A stretch of 39,295 nt of DNA from CAZOSF01 sp964582415 (GCA_964582415.1 CAZOSF010000014.1:1-39295), one strand, 5' to 3'. Numbered from the stretch's first letter, positions 17,530-25,988 are shown. Notes: generated by a model not told the origin, from the sequence alone. Numbers and translations are program-made.

Positions 17530-18803
17530 TTTTTGTTTTTTAATTCAATCCATTTACTGAGATACTTTTTCGACTGAAGGCTTTCATGATGCAGGATCTG
17601 TCCTAAAAAATGTTTTCTTCTGTGCTCCTGTAAGCAAGGAATCAGCTCTGTTATCTTATTCGAAAATACGGCCTCAAAAATGTGTTTTGAAAACCGTCCC
17701 TTTAGTATGTCCAGCCCTTGTTTTTGTAGGCGTTCCCATAGCTCCTTTTCGGAGTAAATCGATACTGCCTTCTCAATAATATCCCGTTCGTCCGCGTCAC
17801 AAACGCCCTCATATGGATACCTTCCCAGAATTCCCTCGGCTCCAATTTCCGTGGTCACAACTGGGGTACCATGGGCCAACCCATCCAACACCTTCCCCTT
17901 TAGCCCCGCTCCAAATCGCAAGGGTGCCAAAACTACTCGAGCGTTTTCAAGCACCGTATCCTTTTGCGCAACCCAGCCTTTTACCAGAAAACCCGTATCA
18001 GGATTGTGGAATGACTGGATCTCTTTTGGTAAATAGGCACCGTAGATGTGGCATTCAGCCATTGGCAAACGCTTTCGTATGGGCACCCAAAGTGAGGTTT
18101 TCAACCAACGAATAGCATCCTTGTTTGGGGCATGCATAAAATTCCCCAGTATTACAAAATGCCTTCGGTCCTCATATCCTGGCCATGCATCATTTACAAT
18201 TCTATCGATAAATATGGGTAGATACATCAACTTTTCGTCGGAAATGCCAAAGGTATTCCTTAATAGATGCAACTCTGCCTGTGAAATAATCAAACTCAAA
18301 TCACACCTTAAGATACTTGCTAACTCTCTTTGGGCCTCTGGGGTAAAGAGGTCCAATTCGCCGCCTAATAAAAAGGCTGTCTCTCGCGCTTTCCTTAAGA
18401 AATGTAGGTCTTCCGTATCTAAAATCGTGATAGCATCGGGACATACTTCCCGAACACGCCAACCGAATTGCTCCTCGGTCATAAAACGATCGAATACCAA
18501 TATATCGGGATGAATCGTTTGCAATAGGGTGTCAAAGGAAGAACTATTCAATGCTAGAGGGATGATCGTTAGTCCATACGCCTTTAAATCTTCCGAATAT
18601 TCTGTTGTTGTAGCTGTGGAACCAAAAAACAACTTCATTCCCATATCATGAAACAACTTTATAAGTTGCATCATACGGGTTCCTGCCGCCGTCGTATTGG
18701 GCTCAGGAAAAGTATGGCCTATGATGAGTACTGTTTTCAGGTTTGGAGTTCCATTAGAGTGACTCCAAAGATACAGAAGCCGTTCTAATTTCAGATTTCC
18801 CAT
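17526..18803 (-). CDS. Glycosyltransferase, GT-B fold, GT4-like
   Basis: 425 aa. The N-terminal half opens with TVLIIGHTFPEPNTTAAGTR, a nucleotide-sugar-transferase-like Rossmann start. The C-terminal half carries the GT4 hallmark HFVILGNFMHAPNKDAIRWL and VVLAPLRFGAGLKGKVLDGL followed by HGTPVVTTEIGAEGI, which forms the sugar-nucleotide site. No membrane segment is obvious. Donor and acceptor are unknown. The ATG at 18803 lies 50 bp inside the upstream sialidase-like gene, and no better start codon is found before the conserved core. It is the last gene of the ftsY-rimO run, and its stop overlaps the convergent TPR gene. Confidence 0.85.
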   Translation of the reverse strand: MGNLKLERLLYLWSHSNGTPNLKTVLIIGHTFPEPNTTAAGTRMMQLIKLFHDMGMKLFFGSTATTTEYSEDLKAYGLTIIPLALNSSSFDTLLQTIHPDILVFDRFMTEEQFGWRVREVCPDAITILDTEDLHFLRKARETAFLLGGELDLFTPEAQRELASILRCDLSLIISQAELHLLRNTFGISDEKLMYLPIFIDRIVNDAWPGYEDRRHFVILGNFMHAPNKDAIRWLKTSLWVPIRKRLPMAECHIYGAYLPKEIQSFHNPDTGFLVKGWVAQKDTVLENARVVLAPLRFGAGLKGKVLDGLAHGTPVVTTEIGAEGILGRYPYEGVCDADERDIIEKAVSIYSEKELWERLQKQGLDILKGRFSKHIFEAVFSNKITELIPCLQEHRRKHFLGQILHHESLQSKKYLSKWIELKNKN

Positions 18804-19983
18804 TATCTATATGGGTCCATGCAAAATAGAGCCTGCTATAAAAGACTTCCATCTGGGGAAAGCCACTGGCCCTTTCAATAGCGGTTTTCGACAAGGTAAT
18901 TGGCATCCCTAGCGTACCGGAACTTGATATTTTTCTCACTCGAATTACTGTTTCCTCCCCTTCTGGTTCCATCCAACTTACAGCGGCTTCCGATTTGCTG
19001 AGCATCACGATATCCACCCTTCCAATGGCGTTACCTGAATCTACCCTAATAGGCAGTCCAAAGCTCCTTCCTCCATCTTCAGAAAAGGCGATTTGTACTT
19101 TTGGTGTTTCCTTCGCTCCAGAAAACCAAGCTACCGCGGTAGCGTTTCCAAAGGAGTCTATTCCCGGGCCATTCACGGGACATCCAGCGATTTCCCATTG
19201 ATCATTTCCCAGCACTATTGGTTCCTTCCAATTCCCATCGCCATATCGGATGACCGATATATCTCGAATTTCCGATTCGGTTCTATTGCGATAGGCCACC
19301 AAAATCCCATCAGCAGTAACTGTACTGGCGGTATTACAACAATCACAAACCCTGGAATCCAATTCGGTTTCTTGATATACTGTTCCGAGTGAATCGATAA
19401 AAGCTCCTCTTAGGGTCATGGCTCCTGCTCCGGAGTGTGAATGTTCATGTTCCCCTGAAGTATTTCGACCATCCAACCAACTCACAAAAAAACCATTTTC
19501 ACCATAGGGCTGCATTGATACAAATCCATGTTCACTTTCTGTACCATCGGTATTCAAGCGATAATCCCTTTTCCATTCCGCAGATTTTGGATTGAAATGA
19601 TTCAGTCGAATATCGTAGGTATAAGTGCCTGAAGCTGATTTTTTGAGATAGCTGCTAAGGAGATAATCGTTATTCTCACAGATTTGAGGAAAATCTGCCC
19701 AATTCACAAACCAATCGGTTCCAGAAAGTAGGGTATCGGTATGAAGCCACTCGACACCATCAAATCGGTTTACTTGCAAATAATTAAGGGTATCCTTTTT
19801 AGAAACCCAACTCAAGTAGAGATTTTGCCCCCCCTTGTATAATCTCGGGAGGGAACTATTCACGGAAGATGGATTTGGAAGGCCTACAACGGCTGCTCCC
19901 CGTTCGTGGATCTGCACCCGTTGGCCCGGTTTTTTACAACCCAACAGCAATAATAGTATCAGTATGGGAGCGTAGGGTTTCAT
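18754..19983 (-). CDS. Sialidase-like (BNR-type beta-propeller) lipoprotein
   Basis: 409 aa with a lipoprotein signal (ILILLLLLGCKKPG, C16). The rest looks like a six-bladed propeller of the exo-alpha-sialidase superfamily: one good Asp box (SEDGGRSFG) and repeated W/F-rich blades such as FVSWLDGRNTSG. A Cys cluster DSRVCDCCNTAS and a further Cys in EIAGCPVNGPG are conserved features of a Bacteroidota subgroup annotated as sialidase family. The EHEHSHSG stretch near residue 180 could bind metal. Catalytic Arg triad and Tyr/Glu of true sialidases cannot be assigned with confidence, so enzymatic activity is uncertain. Its ATG overlaps the rimO stop as ATGA. Confidence 0.75.
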   Translation of the reverse strand: MKPYAPILILLLLLGCKKPGQRVQIHERGAAVVGLPNPSSVNSSLPRLYKGGQNLYLSWVSKKDTLNYLQVNRFDGVEWLHTDTLLSGTDWFVNWADFPQICENNDYLLSSYLKKSASGTYTYDIRLNHFNPKSAEWKRDYRLNTDGTESEHGFVSMQPYGENGFFVSWLDGRNTSGEHEHSHSGAGAMTLRGAFIDSLGTVYQETELDSRVCDCCNTASTVTADGILVAYRNRTESEIRDISVIRYGDGNWKEPIVLGNDQWEIAGCPVNGPGIDSFGNATAVAWFSGAKETPKVQIAFSEDGGRSFGLPIRVDSGNAIGRVDIVMLSKSEAAVSWMEPEGEETVIRVRKISSSGTLGMPITLSKTAIERASGFPQMEVFYSRLYFAWTHIDNGKSEIRTASVSLESL

Positions 19984-21284
19984 GCCTTCACTTCGGCATA
20001 CAAGTCAAATTCCGTAGCATCGACGATTGTCACGTGATAAAAATCTCCTGTTCGCAGATACCCAGATTCGGCGTTAATCAACACCTCATTGTCCACATCT
20101 GGACTATCAAATTCGGTGCGGCCTACATAATAATTACCTTCTTTTCTATCGATAATTACTTTGAAGGTCTTTCCCACCTTTTCTTGATTCAATTCCCAAG
20201 AAATCTGTGCCTGTAGCTCCATGATTTCATTGGCACGCGCCTCTTTCACCTCCTCTGGTACGTCATCCTCCAATAGGTAGGCATGGGTATTTTCTTCATG
20301 AGAATAGGTAAAGCACCCCAAACGTTCAAATCGCATTTCTTGAACCCAATCTTTCAGAATTTGAAAGTCTTCTTCTGTTTCACCCGGGTATCCAACAATC
20401 AAAGTCGTTCTAATAGCCATACCAGGTACGGCCTCGCGGAATTCTTTCAACAGTCGGGTCGTTTTTTCGTAGGTGGTACCGCGACGCATGGATTTCAAAA
20501 TACTGTCGGAAATATGCTGAAGAGGTATGTCGATATAATTACAAACTTTCGGTTCTTCACGAATGACGTCCAACACATCTGTTGGAAAGCCCGTTGGAAA
20601 AGCATAATGCAACCGAATCCATTCAATCCCATCTACGCGCACCAATGCTTTAAGTAAACGCGCCAATTCCCTCTTCTTATAAAGGTCCAATCCATAATAG
20701 GTGAGATCCTGAGCAATAAGAATTAATTCCTTCACCCCATTGGCTGCCAACTTCTCGGCCTCCACTACCAAATCCTCGATCGGAGTGCTTCGGTGCTTGC
20801 CCCTCATCAATGGAATAGCACAGAAAGAGCAAGGTCGGTCGCAACCTTCAGCAATCTTTAAATAGGCATAATTTTTTGGAGTGGTAGTGAGGCGTTCCCC
20901 TATGAGTTCATGCTTATAATCGGCTCCGAGGGCTTTCAATAAATTGGGTAATTCTGTAGTGCCAAAATATTCGTCTACATCGGGAATTTCCTTTTGAAGG
21001 TCGGGTTTGTAACGTTCTGATAGACATCCAGTAACAAAAACCTTATCTACCAATCCCTCTTCCTTTTTCTGAACAAACTCCAGAATAGTATTCACACTCT
21101 CCTCCTTGGCATTGGCGATAAAACCGCAGGTATTGATTACCACAATATTTCCTTCTTCCTCATGGACCACTTCTTTATTATTGGCCTTCAGTTGGCCCAT
21201 AAGGACTTCACTATCGTACACATTTTTGGAGCATCCCAAAGTGACGACATTGATCTTATTTTTCTTAAGACTTTTGGTTCTCAT
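19980..21284 (-). CDS. rimO: Ribosomal protein S12 methylthiotransferase RimO
   Basis: RimO adds a methylthio group to an Asp of ribosomal protein uS12. The 434-aa protein has the N-terminal UPF0004 domain with three cluster cysteines (LGCSKN, NTCGF, TGCLSE). The radical-SAM motif follows in EGCDRPCSFCAIPLMRGKH, and a C-terminal TRAM domain contains VGRTEFDSPDVDNEV, which separates RimO from MiaB. Start MRTKSLKKNKINVVTLGC. The 3' end overlaps the next gene by 4 bp (ATGA). A -7 promoter box lies 22 bp upstream. Confidence 0.97.
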   Translation of the reverse strand: MRTKSLKKNKINVVTLGCSKNVYDSEVLMGQLKANNKEVVHEEEGNIVVINTCGFIANAKEESVNTILEFVQKKEEGLVDKVFVTGCLSERYKPDLQKEIPDVDEYFGTTELPNLLKALGADYKHELIGERLTTTPKNYAYLKIAEGCDRPCSFCAIPLMRGKHRSTPIEDLVVEAEKLAANGVKELILIAQDLTYYGLDLYKKRELARLLKALVRVDGIEWIRLHYAFPTGFPTDVLDVIREEPKVCNYIDIPLQHISDSILKSMRRGTTYEKTTRLLKEFREAVPGMAIRTTLIVGYPGETEEDFQILKDWVQEMRFERLGCFTYSHEENTHAYLLEDDVPEEVKEARANEIMELQAQISWELNQEKVGKTFKVIIDRKEGNYYVGRTEFDSPDVDNEVLINAESGYLRTGDFYHVTIVDATEFDLYAEVKA

Positions 21285-21305
21285 ACCATTCTTCGATTAA
21301 GGGCA

Positions 21306-21313
21306 CAAAGATA
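21306..21313 (-). promoter_or_regulatory. Candidate -7 box for rimO
   Basis: TATCTTTG on the minus strand is an exact consensus match, placing the transcription start about 17 nt before the rimO ATG. The -33 region is weak. Confidence 0.5.
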
Positions 21314-21332
21314 CTCGAATATTATGGAACCC

Positions 21333-21923
21333 CTATTCGTGAGGATTGTAATATAATTCGAAGATGGAAGCCAGAGGTTTTTTACCGGATAGGACGGATT
21401 GTATCTCTTTGGAAGTAGCCTTTGGCAACAGCGGCATCAACGGCTGGACAACTTTAGGGATTTTGGGAAAGTTTTCCTCCAGCTGCTTGTCCCACATTTT
21501 ATGGTATTTCTTGAGATCGTCTGGAAAGACCGTTTTTCGACGGGTTCCTTCATTGATGGCCCGAAACGGTTCGGTGATATTTAAATACCCATAATCGTCG
21601 GTAAGCTGTTCCCCAACCTGAATATCACGAACTGCAATTTCGAAATCATAGGCGGTGGAAATGCAATTCGATTTAAAACTATGGTTCACAAATCGACCAT
21701 GGTCCCAACAGAGCACTAAATTGCCATTATTGGTTCGAAAGGTGTAGGTTTCCAGGATTTCCTGGTATACCGAACTCATTTTTTGAAATTGTTTGGGAGT
21801 AAACTCACGATCAAGATGATCCATTACCCAGGTAATGGTTCCCGCCGGAATCAATTGAGTGGCTACCACTCCGTAGCCCACCTCGGAGTTGATGAATTTC
21901 AACTCGGTATGAGGGTGAATCAT
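21333..21923 (-). CDS. SET domain protein (putative protein-lysine methyltransferase)
   Basis: 196 aa. SET signatures are in the expected order: GYGVVATQLIPAGTITW near the N-terminus (SAM-binding GxG region), GRFVNHSFKSNCISTAY (the NHxxxxN knot motif) and VGEQLTDDYGYLN (the ELTxDY motif with the catalytic Tyr). The C-terminal 60 residues are extra helices. Bacterial SET proteins methylate lysines in proteins, but the target here is unknown. It lies 27 bp after ftsY and 48 bp before rimO, so a ribosome- or translation-related substrate is a tempting but unproven idea. Confidence 0.85.
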   Translation of the reverse strand: MIHPHTELKFINSEVGYGVVATQLIPAGTITWVMDHLDREFTPKQFQKMSSVYQEILETYTFRTNNGNLVLCWDHGRFVNHSFKSNCISTAYDFEIAVRDIQVGEQLTDDYGYLNITEPFRAINEGTRRKTVFPDDLKKYHKMWDKQLEENFPKIPKVVQPLMPLLPKATSKEIQSVLSGKKPLASIFELYYNPHE

Positions 21924-21950
21924 ATATGCTTACAATAACAATAAGCGAAT

Positions 21951-22904
21951 TTAATTAAAAAACGAATCCACAAACTCGAACTTATTGAAAACCTGCAAGT
22001 CTTCAATGCCTTCTCCTACCCCAATGTATTTTACAGGAATTTGGAACTGATCACTAATGCCTATCACCACACCTCCTTTAGCAGTTCCATCCAGTTTTGT
22101 CACCGCAAGCGCATTCACCTCAGTGGCGGCCGTGAACTGTTTGGCTTGTTCAAAGGCATTTTGACCCGTCGAGCCATCCAGAACAAGAAGTACCTCATGC
22201 GGAGCGTCTTCCACAACTTTCTGCATCACTCGTTTGATTTTAGTGAGCTCGTTCATCAAGTTTACCTTGTTGTGCAGTCGGCCTGCCGTATCAACAATAA
22301 CTACATCGGCATCCTGGTTCACGGCACTCTGAAGCGTATCGAAAGCCACACTGGCGGGATCACTTCCCATATTCTGCCGAACGATGGGAACGTCGGTACG
22401 ATCTGCCCAAATTTGCAATTGATCGATGGCAGCTGCACGGAAAGTATCGGCAGCTCCCAACACCACTTTCTTACCTTGCTTTTTGAATTGATAAGCCAAT
22501 TTTCCAATGGTCGTGGTTTTCCCTACACCGTTAACCCCTACCACCATAATGACGTAGGGTTTTTTATTTGCAGGAACCGTAAACTCAGTAGCTTCCCCTA
22601 TGTTGGTTTCACTTAGTAATCCCGCGATTTCTTCCCGAAGTATTTGATTAAGTTCGTCGGTGCCCAGATATTTATCTCGGGCAACGCGTTCTTCGATACG
22701 CTCGATGATCTTCAAGGTAGTTTGTACTCCAACATCACTACTTACCAATACTTCTTCTAAGTTGTCCAGAACATCATCGTCTACCTTGCTTTTTCCCGCA
22801 ACAGCTTTGGAAAGTTTGTCGAAAAAGGAAGTTTTGGATTTCTCCAATCCTTTGTCCAAGGTTTCCTTTTTCTCTTTTGAAAATATTTTTTTGAAAAAAC
22901 TCAT
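21951..22904 (-). CDS. ftsY: Signal recognition particle receptor FtsY
   Basis: FtsY is the GTPase that docks SRP-ribosome complexes at the inner membrane. The 317-aa protein has a short basic N-terminus (MSFFKKIFSKEKKE), the helical N domain, and a GTPase G domain with GVNGVGKTTTIGKLA (P-loop), VIVDTAGRLHNK, and TKLDGTAKGG. It lacks the long acidic A domain of the E. coli protein, as is usual in Bacteroidota. A 168-bp interval containing a repeat and a terminator separates it from the ribosomal genes upstream. Confidence 0.97.
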   Translation of the reverse strand: MSFFKKIFSKEKKETLDKGLEKSKTSFFDKLSKAVAGKSKVDDDVLDNLEEVLVSSDVGVQTTLKIIERIEERVARDKYLGTDELNQILREEIAGLLSETNIGEATEFTVPANKKPYVIMVVGVNGVGKTTTIGKLAYQFKKQGKKVVLGAADTFRAAAIDQLQIWADRTDVPIVRQNMGSDPASVAFDTLQSAVNQDADVVIVDTAGRLHNKVNLMNELTKIKRVMQKVVEDAPHEVLLVLDGSTGQNAFEQAKQFTAATEVNALAVTKLDGTAKGGVVIGISDQFQIPVKYIGVGEGIEDLQVFNKFEFVDSFFN

Positions 22905-22928
22905 GTGAGTCTATTGTTTAGTTAACAC

Positions 22929-23013
22929 TGCGTTAGCGATTGAGCCAAGTTATCGCATAACGGCGAAAGCGCGCCCTCTGGAGCAAAGCGTAAGCACGCT
23001 ACAGGGGAACGCC
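22929..23013. repeat. GC-rich structured intergenic element, candidate dispersed repeat
   Basis: About 85 bp that is clearly more GC-rich than the flanking intergenic DNA. It begins TGCGTTAGCGATTGAGCC and ends ACAGGGGAACGCC, with small internal hairpins (AGCGT-AAGC-ACGCT at 22987-23000; GGCG-CGCC near 22962-22975). The layout resembles short intergenic repeats scattered in Flavobacteriaceae genomes. The first 9 bases recur in the same orientation at the last 9 bases of the window (39287-39295), where a second copy may begin and be cut off. Confidence 0.45.
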
Positions 23014-23021
23014 AAAAATAC

Positions 23022-23053
23022 AAAAAGCCACCTTCGTAAAAAAGTGGCTTTTC
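23022..23053 (-). terminator. Intrinsic terminator of the rpmB-rpmG-DUF4295 operon
   Basis: A 9-bp stem AAAAGCCAC / GTGGCTTTT (23023-23031 with 23044-23052) is followed on the minus strand by a T run, 20 bp after the DUF4295 stop. Confidence 0.8.
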
Positions 23054-23072
23054 GTATATATTATGAGGTTGA

Positions 23073-23225
23073 CTATTTCTTGTTCAACCAATCGTTTACC
23101 AATTCAGGAGCCATGATGGCTTCCACAAATGTATAAGCGCCTGATTTCTCAGATTTCACCATTTTGATCGCTTTGGTGAGACGCTTAGATCCTGTTTGAA
23201 GGGTTGCTACCGATTTCTTTGCCAT
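23073..23225 (-). CDS. DUF4295 family protein (Bacteroidota small ribosome-associated protein)
   Basis: A 50-aa basic protein, MAKKSVATLQTGSKRLTKAI, continuing to ...ELVNDWLNKK. This is the complete DUF4295 family, restricted to Bacteroidota and always next to rpmG and rpmB. As I recall, a structure of a Flavobacterium ribosome showed an extra large-subunit protein called bL38 that may correspond to this family; this should be verified. It starts 9 bp after rpmG and is the last gene before the operon terminator. Confidence 0.93.
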   Translation of the reverse strand: MAKKSVATLQTGSKRLTKAIKMVKSEKSGAYTFVEAIMAPELVNDWLNKK

Positions 23226-23234
23226 GACGCTTTA

Positions 23235-23417
23235 TTATTTAATTTCTTTGTGAATGGTCATTCTCTTCAAGATAGGGTTGAATTTCTTCAATTCCATTCT
23301 ATCTGGAGTGTTTTTCTTGTTCTTAGTGGTAATGTAACGGGAAGTACCTGGCATTCCACTCTCCTTATGCTCTGTACACTCTAAGATTACCTGTACTCTG
23401 TTTCCTTTTTTAGCCAT
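23235..23417 (-). CDS. rpmG: 50S ribosomal protein L33 (bL33)
   Basis: 60 aa, starting MAKKGNRVQVILECTEHKES and containing SRYITTKNKKNTPDRMELKK, the bL33 core. Only one cysteine is present (C14), so the zinc ribbon is absent (C-minus form). It lies 26 bp after rpmB. Confidence 0.97.
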   Translation of the reverse strand: MAKKGNRVQVILECTEHKESGMPGTSRYITTKNKKNTPDRMELKKFNPILKRMTIHKEIK

Positions 23418-23443
23418 TGCAATAGTCGTTACGGGTTATGCAA

Positions 23444-23683
23444 TTATTTAGTCAAGTAGCCCTTTTCACGAGCTTCTTTGATAACTGCCGAAATTCCTTT
23501 TTTGTTGATCGTCTTCAACGCTTTGGTAGATACCTTCAAGGTAATCCACTTATCTTCCTCTGGAATATAGAAGCGCTTCTTAACCAAATTAGCGTCGAAT
23601 TTACGCTTGGTCTTGTTCATTGAGTGGGATACGTTATTCCCAGTCATCGCCTTCTTTCCGGTCAGCTCACAAACTCTTGACAT
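23444..23683 (-). CDS. rpmB: 50S ribosomal protein L28 (bL28)
   Basis: 79 aa with MSRVCELTGKKAMTGNNVSH and the SMNKTKRKFDANL motif typical of bL28. First gene of a three-gene ribosomal operon with its own promoter 36 bp upstream. Confidence 0.98.
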   Translation of the reverse strand: MSRVCELTGKKAMTGNNVSHSMNKTKRKFDANLVKKRFYIPEEDKWITLKVSTKALKTINKKGISAVIKEAREKGYLTK

Positions 23684-23718
23684 AACCTAATTTTTGTTAG
23701 TAATTTTTAAACAGGGTG

Positions 23719-23749
23719 CAAATTTAAAAAAATTAATTGTGTCCACCAA
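23719..23749 (-). promoter_or_regulatory. Housekeeping-type promoter of the rpmB operon (TTG-N20-TAAATTTG)
   Basis: On the minus strand, TTG (23749-23747), a 20-nt spacer and TAAATTTG (23726-23719) give a full consensus match. The predicted start lies about 30 nt before the rpmB ATG. Confidence 0.7.
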
Positions 23750-23759
23750 CAAAAGAATT

Positions 23760-25007
23760 TCAGTTTTTTGAAATTTCTTTTAGCAGCATTTCAAAGGCCT
23801 TGTTTACGCTTTTCCCAATGACCCGTTCTCTAGCCTTTCCGAAGAGGAACTTTTCCGATATGGTTCCGTTAGGCCCAGCAATGGCAATACATACCGTTCC
23901 CACCTCATCTTCCCCATCTCCTTTGGTAGGTCCAGCAATACCCGTAGTGGCGATGGCATAGTTGGTTTGGAAAAGCACATTGGCCCTTTCGGCCATAGCT
24001 TCTGCCACAGGCAAACTAACCACGGTACGTTCTTTTATCAAATCTGCATCTACCCCTAGGATGGACGTCTTGAGTTCCGTTGCATACGGCACTAGTCCGC
24101 CGCGAAAAAAGTTGGACACCCCTGCATTTCTGGTAATCTCCTCTGCAATGGAGCCTCCTGTACAGCTCTCCACCACGCTCAAAGTTTGGTTGGCCTTTTC
24201 CAAGAGTGCCCCAATTTGCAGGACTACGTTGGTGGTCTCTTCGAACCCGATGGCAATATCCTTCAATAGTACCTGCAGCTCTTCCATTTTAGCATCGACT
24301 TCCTCGTGAAGTTTTACCTCATCGACCCCTTTGGAAGACAATCGCAGCCGGACCCTACCCAAGTTGGGCAAATAGGCCAATTTGATGTGTTTGGGCAAGG
24401 CATCCTCCCAGGCGTCCAAACGTTCTGCAATAGCACTTTCGCCCATGCCATACGTAAGAAGTGTTTTATGATAAATAAACGGGGTATGAAAATGAGTGAC
24501 CACCTTGGGCAACACCTGCTCGGTAAGCAAGCGTTTCATTTCATAGGGAACCCCGGGCATGGATACAAATACCTTCCCTTCCTTTTCCATCCACATACCA
24601 GGTGCGGTACCGTGTTGGTTCACAAAAACATGGGCTTTCGATGGCACCATGGCTTGCGCATAATTTAAAGCTGTAGGTTCCTTTTTAAAATAGTGTCGGA
24701 ATAAGTGTTCTACCTGCTTTCGAGTGGGTTGGTTTTCCACCAAATGATCATCCAGAAATTCACAAAAGCATTGTTTAGTGATATCATCTTTGGTAGGCCC
24801 CAAACCCCCGGTAACCAGAATTAAATCGACTCTGGATTTAGCGTCGTTCAAAGCCTCTAAAATATGCTCTCGATTATCTTGAACCGATGTAATTTGATAG
24901 ACCTGCACGCCAATTTTATTCAGTTCCTTACTAATAAATGCAGAGTTGGTGTCGACGATTTGCCCGATGAGAATTTCGTCGCCAATGGTAATAATTTCAG
25001 CGAGCAT
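23760..25007 (-). CDS. cinA: CinA family protein (nicotinamide-nucleotide amidohydrolase type)
   Basis: 415 aa with two domains. The N-terminal MoCF/COG1058 domain starts MLAEIITIGDEILIGQIVDT and has VTGGLGPTKDDITK; in other species this half has ADP-ribose pyrophosphatase activity. The C-terminal CinA amidase domain (about 255-415) has VVESCTGGSIAEEITRNAG and TTGIAGPTKGDGEDEVGTV; this half deamidates NMN. The protein is complete. It lies 5 bp after the HPt gene at the end of the operon running from the E2 gene. Confidence 0.93.
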   Translation of the reverse strand: MLAEIITIGDEILIGQIVDTNSAFISKELNKIGVQVYQITSVQDNREHILEALNDAKSRVDLILVTGGLGPTKDDITKQCFCEFLDDHLVENQPTRKQVEHLFRHYFKKEPTALNYAQAMVPSKAHVFVNQHGTAPGMWMEKEGKVFVSMPGVPYEMKRLLTEQVLPKVVTHFHTPFIYHKTLLTYGMGESAIAERLDAWEDALPKHIKLAYLPNLGRVRLRLSSKGVDEVKLHEEVDAKMEELQVLLKDIAIGFEETTNVVLQIGALLEKANQTLSVVESCTGGSIAEEITRNAGVSNFFRGGLVPYATELKTSILGVDADLIKERTVVSLPVAEAMAERANVLFQTNYAIATTGIAGPTKGDGEDEVGTVCIAIAGPNGTISEKFLFGKARERVIGKSVNKAFEMLLKEISKN

Positions 25008-25012
25008 CCTCT

Positions 25013-25354
25013 TTAGATGTTGAAATCAGTTTTTAGTTCTTGGAAGACTTCTGTTAAGGTCTCATGTACCTTATCAACTGCCGGTTGAATCGAAGCTTTG
25101 TTCTTGGCTGTTTTGGTCCAAGATTCGATGGACGTGATTTCCTTCATAAGATCAATTCCAAACATTTCGAGGTTGGGTTTCATCTTATGAGCAAATTGGT
25201 AGGCCAATTCGCGGTTGTCATTTTCCACGGCCTCTACCATAGCGTTTAAATCGGGGGGGATTTCATCCAGAAAAGTCTGGGCGACTACTGCCATAAAATC
25301 TTGATCGTCTCCTGCGATCTCCTTTAGGCTATCTATTGAATAAAGGGTACTCAT
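25013..25354 (-). CDS. HPt (histidine phosphotransfer) domain protein
   Basis: A 113-aa stand-alone HPt four-helix protein. The likely phosphorylated residue is H56 in AYQFAHKMKPNLEMFGI, which follows the HPt pattern AHxxK. No histidine kinase or response regulator is nearby, so it is an orphan phosphorelay component. It is packed between the FAH-family gene (1 bp apart) and cinA (5 bp apart), so it must be co-transcribed with metabolic genes. Confidence 0.85.
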   Translation of the reverse strand: MSTLYSIDSLKEIAGDDQDFMAVVAQTFLDEIPPDLNAMVEAVENDNRELAYQFAHKMKPNLEMFGIDLMKEITSIESWTKTAKNKASIQPAVDKVHETLTEVFQELKTDFNI

Positions 25355-25355
25355 A

Positions 25356-25967
25356 TCACTTTACTTTTAGGGAAAAAAGCTCCTGATTTTCAATGAAACC
25401 AGTGAGCACATCGTTAGGTGCTACTTTTCCTACACCCGAAGGCGTACCTGTAAAGATAATATCTCCAATCTTTAATGTGAAATATTTTGAAATATATTCG
25501 ATTAAAGCATCGATTTTCCATAACATTAAAGATGTATTACCCTCTTGAACCACTTTTCCGTTCTGTTTTAAGGAAAAATTGATATCGTTCACATCCTTGA
25601 AAGATTTCTTCGGAAGAAAGTCCCCAATAAGTGCGGAACCATCGAATGCTTTCGCCTTTTCCCAAGGCAATCCTTTTTCTTTCAACTGACTTTGAAGGTC
25701 CCGTGCCGTGAAATCGACACCCAACCCAATTTCGTCGTAATATTTATGGGCGAACTTTTGATCGATGTACTTCCCGATCTTTTTGATTTTCACCAAAATC
25801 TCCACCTCGTAGTGAATGTCTTGAGAAAATTCAGGAATGATAAAAGGGTTGTTTTTCAAAATCACCGAAGTATCCGCTTTCATAAACAACACAGGATCCT
25901 TGGGCCTCTCATTCGCCAACTCCTCGATATGGGCGGCATAATTTCTACCAACACAGATGATCTTCAT
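25356..25967 (-). CDS. Fumarylacetoacetate hydrolase (FAH) family protein
   Basis: 203 aa, MKIICVGRNYAAHIEELANE, with the FAH-family metal ligands in HYEVEILVKI (ExE) and GLGVDFTARDLQ (Asp), the Lys in EKAKAFDGSA, and GDIIFTGTPSGVG near the C-terminus. Small FAH proteins of this type include acylpyruvases and oxaloacetate tautomerase/decarboxylase-like enzymes; the substrate cannot be decided here. 21 bp after the exonuclease gene. Confidence 0.92.
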   Translation of the reverse strand: MKIICVGRNYAAHIEELANERPKDPVLFMKADTSVILKNNPFIIPEFSQDIHYEVEILVKIKKIGKYIDQKFAHKYYDEIGLGVDFTARDLQSQLKEKGLPWEKAKAFDGSALIGDFLPKKSFKDVNDINFSLKQNGKVVQEGNTSLMLWKIDALIEYISKYFTLKIGDIIFTGTPSGVGKVAPNDVLTGFIENQELFSLKVK

Positions 25968-25988
25968 GGGTATTTGAATTTACAGATC

